This document shows, in pieces, positions 44,294 through 51,716 of a DNA stretch of 64,000 nt (its first letter is position 1; every line of letters begins with the position of its first letter). The notes beneath the pieces were generated by a model. The model saw only the letters and a list, made by a program, of their open reading frames with translations. It was not told the origin of the DNA and searched no databases. Origin of the DNA: Synergistetes bacterium HGW-Synergistetes-1 (GTDB lineage Bacteria; Synergistota; Synergistia; Synergistales; Synergistaceae); assembly GCA_002839185.1 (NCBI GenBank), contig PGXO01000006.1:4764-68763 (forward strand), in the 5' to 3' direction. A program made the translations under genes and the position numbers.

Positions 44294-45340
44294 ATGAAAG
44301 AAAAACTTCAGGCTTTTATTGAAAATGCTGGGTGGCCCCGAATAATAATCGGGCTCTTCCTCCTCTCACTCTTTATCGCGGCTCCCATGGTAGGAGTTCG
44401 TCTGGACGCTTCGCTTTCTGATACTCTTGTTCGCGTTGGAATGAACGGAGTGCTTGTACTTGCGATGGTCCCAATGGTCCAGTCAGGGTGCGGGCTCAAC
44501 TTCGGCCTCCCACTCGGGATAATAGCCGGGCTCCTCGGAGCTGTAACATCTATCCAGATCGGGATAGAAGGAAGTATCGGATTTCTGCTGGCAATGGCGA
44601 TAGCAGTTCCGCTGGCAGTAGTTTTTGGATGGATGTACGGCCAGCTTCTAAACAGGGTCAAGGGTGATGAGATGATGATCGCTACATACGTGGGATTCTC
44701 ATCTGTTGCTTTGATGTGCATGGCCTGGCTTCTCCTCCCTTACACCAGCCCGACGATGATCTGGGGCTACGGCGGTTCGGGGCTCAGAACTACGATAAGC
44801 GTTGAAGGCTTCTGGTTCAACGCGCTCAGCAAACACCTCAACATAAGGATAGGGGAATTCTTCTATCTGCCCATAGGGATGTATATTTTCTTTGCGCTCA
44901 TGATATTCCTCGTATGGGGATTTTTCCGTACAAAGACTGGGACTGCGGTGACAGCAGTAGGTTCAAACCCTGAGTTTGCAAGGGCTTCCGGCATTGACGT
45001 AGACAAAATGCGCACCATCTCAGTAATACTCTCAACAGTACTGGGTGCCGTCGGAATACTTGTATACGAACAGAGCTTCGGATTCGTCCAGCTCTACATG
45101 GGTCCCTTTTATATGGCCTTCCCTGCTGTAGCAGCGATATTGCTCGGTGGCGCATCGGTAAACAAGGCCTCCATGGTCAACGTGGTCGTAGGCACTTTCC
45201 TCTTCCAGGGAATACTTACAATGACACCCTCCGTAATAAACAGTGTAATGCAGACTGACATGTCTGAAGTTATCAGGATCATAGTCAGTAACGGAATGAT
45301 CCTCTACGCCCTTACCAGGAAAGTGATGGTGAAGAGATAA
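44294..45340 (+). CDS. ABC importer permease 1 (BMP/ribose type)
   Basis: 348 residues from ATG 44294 (AGGTG 6 bases upstream); a GTG at 44279 is an alternative. About nine membrane segments, with the cytoplasmic coupling segment FFRTKTGTAVTAVGSNPEFARASGIDVDKMR and ILLGGASVNKASMVNVVVG. Overlaps the next gene by one base. Confidence 0.87.
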   Translation: MKEKLQAFIENAGWPRIIIGLFLLSLFIAAPMVGVRLDASLSDTLVRVGMNGVLVLAMVPMVQSGCGLNFGLPLGIIAGLLGAVTSIQIGIEGSIGFLLAMAIAVPLAVVFGWMYGQLLNRVKGDEMMIATYVGFSSVALMCMAWLLLPYTSPTMIWGYGGSGLRTTISVEGFWFNALSKHLNIRIGEFFYLPIGMYIFFALMIFLVWGFFRTKTGTAVTAVGSNPEFARASGIDVDKMRTISVILSTVLGAVGILVYEQSFGFVQLYMGPFYMAFPAVAAILLGGASVNKASMVNVVVGTFLFQGILTMTPSVINSVMQTDMSEVIRIIVSNGMILYALTRKVMVKR

Positions 45341-46443
45341 TGGCGGACAAAAATAAAGGCTCATTCAACATCAAAAATATCCTGGCCAATAATGCCGTCC
45401 CCATAATCTTTATCGGCCTTTCCGTCATAGCGATACCGATCTCAGGCTTCTCTGCCAACTATCTCATACAGGAGATGCTTACAAGGCTGGCAAGAAACTC
45501 ATTCCTTGTTCTTTCTCTTCTGATCCCGATACTTGCGGGGATGGGACTCAACTTTGGTATGGTCCTGGGAGCGATGGCAGGGCAGATAGGGCTCATCTTC
45601 GTAACAGACTGGGCAGTGACAGGTGTTTACGGAATGATGCTTGCCGGGCTGATAGGAACCCCCATTGCAATAATCCTGGGCTATATATGCGGAGCGGTCC
45701 TCAACAGGGCCAAAGGCAGGGAAATGGTCACATCATACATCCTGGGATTCTTCATCAACGGCGTCTATCAGCTGATAGTGCTCTACACTATGGGACGTCT
45801 CATCCCGATCAGCAACCCGCAGCTGGTCCTTTCCAGAGGATACGGCATCAGGAACGCGATAAACCTCACAGGAGTAAGGCATGTTCTCGACAACCTCATC
45901 CCTGTAAGCATCTCAGGCATAGACATCCCCCTTGCGACATTCATACTCATAGGCCTTTTCTGTATCCTGATAATCTGGTTCAGAAAGACAAAGCTGGGGC
46001 AGGACATGAGGGCTCTCGGACAGGATATGAAAGTTGCCGAGGAAGCAGGTATCCCCGTTGAACGGACAAGGATAATAGCGATACTCATATCTACGATCCT
46101 TGCATGTTACGGACAGATAATATTCCTTCAGAATATCGGTACCATGAACACATACAACAGCCATGAACAGGCGGGGATGTTCGCCATAGCTGCGATCCTC
46201 ATCGGGGGAGCCTCTGTAAGCAGAGCGACTATAACGAACGTATTCGTCGGAGTTGTCCTTTTCCACCTGATGTTTGTCGTCTCCCCCATGGCAGGCAAGG
46301 AGCTTATCGGACAGGCACAGCTTGGTGAATACTTCAGGGTTTTCGTCTCCTACGGCATAATAGCCCTTGCACTTGTCCTCCACGCCTGGAGAAGGATGAG
46401 AGCCAAGGCAGAGGCACGCAGAAGCCTGAGGGGGGAGGATTAG
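45340..46443 (+). CDS. ABC importer permease 2 (BMP/ribose type)
   Basis: 367 residues, paralogous to permease 1: GMGLNFGMVLGAMAGQIGL, the coupling segment FRKTKLGQDMRALGQDMKVAEEAGIPVERTR, ILIGGASVSRATITNVFVG. The pair likely forms a heterodimer. Confidence 0.87.
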   Translation: MADKNKGSFNIKNILANNAVPIIFIGLSVIAIPISGFSANYLIQEMLTRLARNSFLVLSLLIPILAGMGLNFGMVLGAMAGQIGLIFVTDWAVTGVYGMMLAGLIGTPIAIILGYICGAVLNRAKGREMVTSYILGFFINGVYQLIVLYTMGRLIPISNPQLVLSRGYGIRNAINLTGVRHVLDNLIPVSISGIDIPLATFILIGLFCILIIWFRKTKLGQDMRALGQDMKVAEEAGIPVERTRIIAILISTILACYGQIIFLQNIGTMNTYNSHEQAGMFAIAAILIGGASVSRATITNVFVGVVLFHLMFVVSPMAGKELIGQAQLGEYFRVFVSYGIIALALVLHAWRRMRAKAEARRSLRGED

Positions 46444-46446
46444 ACC

Positions 46447-46944
46447 ATGAACAACGGATCTGTCAATAAAAAGAGACTGGTGATAAGGCTGGTCCTTTTA
46501 TCTCTCCTGATCGTTATTGGTTTTTTCCTCTATTATTACGGCAAGGAACACGAGATCCTTCTGGACAACAAAACAGTTGAGATCAACGGAAAAAGTTACG
46601 AAGCTGCGGAGTTTGTCAGGATAACCATAAACGGGGATGCCGGGAAAGCAATAGAGCTCTATGCTAAAGAGCGAGACGTGGTGAAGGTCACCGGCCCCAA
46701 CCATACGATCAAAGTAGAAATAGTTGATGAGGATTCAGACAAAGTCATCAAAACGGAGGAAAGAGACTTCAATTTCGGAAAGACTTCCTCCTTGATGATA
46801 TCCATCCCCGCAGTTGCAGAAAAAGCGCCGGATGTCTATCTGCCCCTGCCCGGATCAATGGTTCAGGCTCCTGCTCCTGAAACGGAACCGGAAGCTGCGA
46901 CAGAGACGACAGGAGAAATTGAGCCGCCCGCTCTATCTGACTGA
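46447..46944 (+). CDS. Uncharacterised membrane-anchored protein of the importer operon
   Basis: 165 residues, not recognised as a named family. One N-terminal membrane segment (about 13-31), then a beta-rich extracytoplasmic domain (VEINGKSYEAAEFVRITINGDA) and a Pro/Glu/Ala-rich tail. Starts 3 bases after permease 2, so it is probably a periplasmic accessory of the transporter. Confidence 0.7.
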   Translation: MNNGSVNKKRLVIRLVLLSLLIVIGFFLYYYGKEHEILLDNKTVEINGKSYEAAEFVRITINGDAGKAIELYAKERDVVKVTGPNHTIKVEIVDEDSDKVIKTEERDFNFGKTSSLMISIPAVAEKAPDVYLPLPGSMVQAPAPETEPEAATETTGEIEPPALSD

Positions 46945-46972
46945 TATCCTATCGGACAAGAGATAATTAGAC

Positions 46973-47010
46973 ATAAAAATACCGCCCCTATCACTGGGCG
47001 GTATTATTAT
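46973..47010. terminator. Bidirectional terminator
   Basis: Stem AATACCGCCC / GGGCGGTATT with A-run before and T-rich stretch after, between convergent genes. The mscS stop codon lies inside the hairpin. Confidence 0.85.
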
Positions 47011-47830
47011 TATCTTCCAAAGATTTATTATTGATGTGAACGTTTAGATGGGGATAGGTCATTACGAGGCCGTTCTTCTTGAACAATGCATCCATGCCAT
47101 TGTGAATATCCCAGTATGCGTCCCAGTATACACTGTTGTCCGCCCACGCCCTGACCACGTATTCGATGGAACTCTCCTTGTATTTGCTTACCGCGACGAA
47201 AGGCGCAGGTTCATTGTCAATGTTGGGGTTAGAGGATACATATTCCAACAGTACTTCACGCACCTTATCGGGTGGACAGTCGTAGGAGACTGTAAAATTA
47301 AGGTTGAATCTCCGTTTTTCTTCCGTGCTGTAATTTGTTATCTTTCCGTTTGACACTTCACTGTTGGGCATATATATCAGGATATTTTCGAAAGAGAGTA
47401 TTTTTGTATGGACAAAACCGATCTCTTTGATAAAACCTCCCACTCCGCCCACTTCGACGTAATCCCCAACCTTGAAGGGTTTTATGAAAAGCAGCATGAG
47501 CCCTGACAGGACATTGGACAGCAGTCCCTGTACAGACAGGGAGACAGCCAATCCTGCAACGCTCAGTACCGCCACCAGCGATGTGACCTGGATCCCCAGC
47601 GCACTTGCAACCATCATAAAGAGGATAAAATAGAGCACAAGCTTGACAGAGCCTGAGAGGAACCTATGGAGCGTTACATCAATATTTGATTTTCCCAGCC
47701 TGTTATTTAAAAAAGAAAGCAGCATCCTTATGACAAAAAGCCCGACCAACAGGTAAAGTATCGCGGGAAGTATAGAAGTCAGAGTGAATTTTTCAAGAAG
47801 CAGTTTAAAAGAATCAAAATCAACAGGCAT
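46991..47830 (-). CDS. mscS: Small-conductance mechanosensitive channel (MscS family)
   Basis: 279 residues from ATG 47830; an ATG four codons earlier abuts the GGAAGG site. Three membrane segments, pore helix LSVAGLAVSLSVQGLLSNVLSGLMLLFIKPF (split), then the beta domain GDYVEVGGVGGFIKEIGFVHT and IYMPNSEVSNGKITNYS. Opens on membrane tension to release osmolytes. Confidence 0.92.
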   Translation of the reverse strand: MPVDFDSFKLLLEKFTLTSILPAILYLLVGLFVIRMLLSFLNNRLGKSNIDVTLHRFLSGSVKLVLYFILFMMVASALGIQVTSLVAVLSVAGLAVSLSVQGLLSNVLSGLMLLFIKPFKVGDYVEVGGVGGFIKEIGFVHTKILSFENILIYMPNSEVSNGKITNYSTEEKRRFNLNFTVSYDCPPDKVREVLLEYVSSNPNIDNEPAPFVAVSKYKESSIEYVVRAWADNSVYWDAYWDIHNGMDALFKKNGLVMTYPHLNVHINNKSLEDNNNTAQ

Positions 47831-47884
47831 GAAGTAAATCATCCTTCCAGAAAATAGTTATTTTAATTAATTTTACCATAACAC

Positions 47885-48330
47885 TGAAGAGCAAAGCGCT
47901 TTTCCTGCCACAAGAAGCGTCCGGAGGGCTGGCGGGGTAACGTCCGCCGGGAAGTGCGGCTTGAAGATACCGCCCTGGCAAGCGATAGGCAAGCAGCTTT
48001 TACATTGTGAAGCTGCGACAAAAATATGTCGCGTGAAACAATGGTGAAGCGGTAGTGAAGCAGTTGTAAGGGCGGTCAAACGATCGTTGGGGCAGGGCCA
48101 GGATCGGAGAATTTGCAGCCTCTGGCTGCGGAGAATTCGCGAAGTTCATCGCTGGAGAATTTACTCGCTTCGCATCGCGGAGAATTGCGACCAAAGGCCG
48201 CGGAGGTTCAAAATCACTTTCTTTTCCAGAACTGGGCTCACTCTCCGTCGTTCCCGAATGGGTCCATCGGGAATCCAGTGTCTCTAGATTTTGTCTATGA
48301 CTGGCTTTATGGGGCCTAAACAAAAGCCTC
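47885..48330. repeat. Hairpin-module array B1 with 70-bp repeat unit
   Basis: About 14 short palindromic modules in a row, separated by GAAG, GAATT or GGAGAAT. Includes the 70-base unit (48003-48069) holding GCGAC-N-GTCGC and a series of TGAAGC steps; copies at 57430-57499, 59931-59999 and 62101-62166. Ends with the TTCCCGA...TCGGGAATCCAG repeat (48246-48291). No gene seen. Confidence 0.65.
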
Positions 48331-48423
48331 TATTCCGGTATCTCAAAGCGCATTTGAAATGGTTCGAGCACTATGGTTAATTTAAAAAAATTTTCCTGAC
48401 GGAAAACGGTGCTTTCCCGACAA

Positions 48424-48620
48424 CCGCATACCGGAATGACGATGGTGAATGAGTCCGCGACCGCTTAGCCATTGCTCAGCTATATTTTTAAAACCATTGC
48501 TTCCCAACTGCTTCCCGGCGATGGAATCGCCACTTCTCGCGGCATTATCACGCCGCACTTCTCCGTCCCCTATGTCGGCATTCTGCCGGTTGTTGAGGGG
48601 CACGATTGACCCTACAATGA
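48424..48620. repeat. Hairpin-module array B2, inverted orientation
   Basis: Read on the minus strand: GAAG-TGCGGC..GCCGCG-AGAAG-TGGCGAT..ATCGCC-GGGAAGCAGT-GGGAAGC, matching the array inside the MITE-like element at 51411-51487 almost base for base. It ends about 50 bases before the P-type ATPase start. The gap as a whole (47843-48673) contains no supported gene. Confidence 0.6.
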
Positions 48621-48673
48621 CATCATTTAAAGACCCATTGCTACTTACAGGTTTTTCGACAGGGGCGGTAAAT

Positions 48674-51355
48674 ATGAACAAAGATAATTATGATGACCGT
48701 TGGCATTCTATAGATACGGAGGAAGCCCTTAAGCTTCAGGGGGTCTCTGAGAAGGGGCTTACTTCGGCTCAGGCAAAAGAACGCCTTGCCGAGAAAGGTC
48801 CGAACTCGCTGGATGTCGAGGAGGGGGCGGGGCCTTTTATGATGCTGATCAGTCAGGTCAACAACCCGCTGATCTACCTGCTGGCCGGTGCCGCTGCCCT
48901 CTCTCTCTTTGTAGGCCATGCCATAGATGCGGCTGTCATTGCCGGTGTCATAGTCCTCAACACATTGCTTGGATTTTTCCAGGAGTGGAGGGCGGAAGGG
49001 GCGATTGACGCGCTTCGCCGAATGACATCTCCACATGCAAGGGTGATCAGAGACGGAAACACTAAGGAGATCGATGCTTCTGATGTGGTGCCCGGAGACA
49101 TCCTGATCCTTGAGACAGGCAACAGGGTAGCCGCAACTGCAAGGGTCACATGGTCTGAGGAGCTCGAGGTCGATGAATCCGCTCTCACGGGCGAATCCCT
49201 GCCGGTCGGCAAGTCCACGGATACTCTGGAACAGGATATCCCTCTGGCTGATCAGAAAAATATCGTACACATGTCCACCAGCGTGACCGGCGGCCGAGGG
49301 CGGGCCCTGGTAGTGGCAACCGGAATGAATACCCAGATAGGCAGGATAGCGGCTGAGGTCAGGACCACAGGCAGGGAAGACACACCTCTGCAAAAGAAAA
49401 TGAACAGGCTCAGCATGGTCCTTGGCATCGGCAGCATCGCATTTGCTGCGGTCGTCTTTGGGCTGGGGCTGCTTCGCGGATATGAGATCCTGGATATGCT
49501 GATGTTCTCCGTGGCACTCGCTGTCTCTGCCATCCCTGAGGGACTTCCCGCCGTTATCAGCGTTACACTGGCCCTGGGTGTACAGCGCATGGCCGGCAAG
49601 AACGCCATCATCCGCCGCATGGCTGCCGTAGAGACCCTTGGTTCCACCACCGTAATATGCACGGACAAGACCGGGACAATTACAAAGAATCAAATGACGG
49701 TCCGGAATATCTGGGCCGGAGGCGTTACATACAAAGTAAGCGGCGAGGGCTATGCCCCTGAGGGTGAGATCAGGTCCGCAGATGGCGAAAAAGATATGTC
49801 GGGTGATCTTACCAGGCTGTTGGAAATCGGACTTTACTGCAACAATGCCGCACTGAAGGAAAAAGACGGACAATGGTACGTAGAAGGAAATCCAAGCGAC
49901 GGTGCTCTGGTTGTGGCAGCAAAAAAGGCTGGACTGGAAAGACTCCCGGAGAGGGCTGAACGACTCTCCGAAATACCTCTCTCCAGCAGCACCAAATACA
50001 TGGCTACACTCAATAGGACTGATAACGGCAATGCGCACGCGGTTCTCGTTAAAGGCGCCCCTGAACGTATCATGGAATTCTGTTCCCATGTTTTTATAAA
50101 CGGAGAAGCTGCAGAACTGGATGACAAACGCCGCAGCGAGATAGTAGAACGCAGCGAGCAGATGGCATCTGAGGCTCTCCGTGTACTCGCCGGAGCCTAT
50201 CGGGAAATCTCAGGTATCGAAGGAAAGCTGGAACGGTCTGAAGCCGAAGGAAGCCTGATACTGGCAGGATTGTGGGGAATGATGGACCCGCCCCGGGAAG
50301 AAAGCATTGAGGCCGTGAAAAAAGCAAAGGGCGCGGGGATCCGGCCTGTGATGATAACAGGTGATCACGCCGTAACAGCCCTTGCCATAGCAAAGGCGGT
50401 CGGCATTTCCGACAGCGATGAGGCAGTAACAGGCAGGGAAATTGATGGTATGGAAAAACATGAGCTTGCACGGGCAGCGCTCGAACGAGGCGTCTTTGCC
50501 CGGGTAACACCGGCTCACAAACTGAAGATCATGGAATCACTAAAGGAAGCGGGACACATAGTTGCAATGACAGGCGACGGAGTTAACGATGCCCCTGCCC
50601 TGAAGGGTGCCGACATCGGCGTTGCCATGGGAATAACGGGAACCGAAGTGGCCAAAGAGGCTGCAGACATGATCCTGGTGGATGACAACTTCGCCACGAT
50701 CGTGCAAGCTGTGGAAGAGGGCCGGGTCATCTACAACAACCTGCAGCGTGTGGTCTACTTTCTCCTGGCAACTAACCTCGGAGAGATCCTCACCCTGGTG
50801 GCGGCCCTGGTCATAGGACTCGACCTGCCGCTTACGGCGGTAATGGTGCTGTGGGTCAATCTGGTGACAGACGGGACCTGTACAGTACCTTTGGGTATGG
50901 AACCGGGACATGCCGACATCCTGAAACAGCCTCCGAGGGACCCAAAAGAGTTCATCATCGACCGTGTCGCTGTTATGAGAATAGTCATTCTGACACCCAT
51001 CATGGCCGTGGGCACGATAGGCCTCTTCTGGTATTCAAATGAGACCGGAGGCCTCAGCTACGCACGGACCATAGCCTTTACGACCCTGGCTGCGTTTCAG
51101 TGGTTCCAGGCTTTCAATGCCCGTTCCTCCACGAAGTCGATCTTTTCCGTGGGTCCCTTCTCCAACCACTGGGTCCTTCTCGGAGTCGGCAGCGCAATAA
51201 TTATGCAGATAGCAGCAGTCCAGAGTCCTCTGGGACATATGCTTTTCAAAACTGTAAGCCTTTCACTGAGAGACTGGATGATGATCTTTCTGGTTGCCTC
51301 CACGATATGGATTGCCGATGAGCTCCTAAAAATTGCAAGGAATTGGGATTTATAG
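48674..51355 (+). CDS. P-type cation (Ca2+-type, P2A) ATPase
   Basis: 893 residues from ATG 48674; the longer upstream frame lies in repeats and lacks homology. N-terminal cation ATPase domain, TGES actuator loop (DESALTGESLPV), PEGLP in transmembrane helix 4 (SAIPEGLPAV), phosphorylated Asp in CTDKTGTIT, TGDHAVTA and TGDGVNDAPAL, ten membrane helices. PEGL and the helix 5-6 residues fit Ca2+ or Mn2+ export. Its last four codons and stop lie inside the MITE-like element at 51339-51591. Confidence 0.9.
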   Translation: MNKDNYDDRWHSIDTEEALKLQGVSEKGLTSAQAKERLAEKGPNSLDVEEGAGPFMMLISQVNNPLIYLLAGAAALSLFVGHAIDAAVIAGVIVLNTLLGFFQEWRAEGAIDALRRMTSPHARVIRDGNTKEIDASDVVPGDILILETGNRVAATARVTWSEELEVDESALTGESLPVGKSTDTLEQDIPLADQKNIVHMSTSVTGGRGRALVVATGMNTQIGRIAAEVRTTGREDTPLQKKMNRLSMVLGIGSIAFAAVVFGLGLLRGYEILDMLMFSVALAVSAIPEGLPAVISVTLALGVQRMAGKNAIIRRMAAVETLGSTTVICTDKTGTITKNQMTVRNIWAGGVTYKVSGEGYAPEGEIRSADGEKDMSGDLTRLLEIGLYCNNAALKEKDGQWYVEGNPSDGALVVAAKKAGLERLPERAERLSEIPLSSSTKYMATLNRTDNGNAHAVLVKGAPERIMEFCSHVFINGEAAELDDKRRSEIVERSEQMASEALRVLAGAYREISGIEGKLERSEAEGSLILAGLWGMMDPPREESIEAVKKAKGAGIRPVMITGDHAVTALAIAKAVGISDSDEAVTGREIDGMEKHELARAALERGVFARVTPAHKLKIMESLKEAGHIVAMTGDGVNDAPALKGADIGVAMGITGTEVAKEAADMILVDDNFATIVQAVEEGRVIYNNLQRVVYFLLATNLGEILTLVAALVIGLDLPLTAVMVLWVNLVTDGTCTVPLGMEPGHADILKQPPRDPKEFIIDRVAVMRIVILTPIMAVGTIGLFWYSNETGGLSYARTIAFTTLAAFQWFQAFNARSSTKSIFSVGPFSNHWVLLGVGSAIIMQIAAVQSPLGHMLFKTVSLSLRDWMMIFLVASTIWIADELLKIARNWDL

Positions 51356-51591
51356 CAGCGCTAACTTAGCAAAGCTTGCGGAGCCTTCCTTCGACGTATG
51401 TTTAATACTTTGGCGAAGTGCGGCATGATGATGCCGCGGGAAGTGGCGATTTCATCGCCGCGAAGCAGTGGGGAAGCTGTTGTTAAGATCTCTAAGGACC
51501 AACTGATTTGCAATCGATTCCCTACTGACTCCCGTCGGATGTTTTTCCGGCAGATCCTGCGTCGTTATCACTTGCTCTAAATCCCAATTCC
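51339..51591. repeat. MITE-like palindromic element, copy 2 (interrupted)
   Basis: Terminal inverted repeats GGAATTGGGATTTA / TAAATCCCAATTCC, and left and right flanks matching copy 1 at 450-577 (GCGGAGCCTTCCTTCGACGTAT; TGCGTCGTTATCACT). The centre and one inner arm are replaced by about 140 bases of hairpin modules (51411-51487) and a CTGATTTGCAATCGATTCCC module (51502-51535). The left end encodes NWDL-stop of the P-type ATPase. Confidence 0.7.
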
Positions 51592-51716
51592 ATACAATGT
51601 ATTAAAACAACAAAAGCACGCCATCTGCCCCAATTCCCAGGTATTTATGGTATGGCAGGAAGTGCGGCATCTTGATGCTGCACTTCCCGGCGGATGCACT
51701 CTCCGCCTGCCCTTAT
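51592..51716. repeat. Short hairpin modules before the GH81 stop
   Basis: Contains GGAAGTGCGGCATCTTGATGCTGCACTTCC (as a hairpin, 51660-51689) and CGGCGGATGCACTCTCCGCC (51688-51707); the latter motif recurs at 59907-59925 and 62079-62098. May terminate the GH81 message. Confidence 0.5.

Noticed and set aside
47885-48330. CRISPR array
   Set aside because: Repeats are unequal palindromic modules with 4-5 base spacers, not 25-40 base repeats with unique spacers; no cas genes in the window.
48449-48673. N-terminal extension of the P-type ATPase
   Set aside because: 75 extra codons run through hairpin modules, have no ribosome site and no counterpart in the family.
48641-50089. 482-codon open frame on the minus strand
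   Set aside because: It lies wholly across the P-type ATPase, which has all catalytic motifs on the other strand; the translation is Cys/His/Arg-rich with no recognisable domain.
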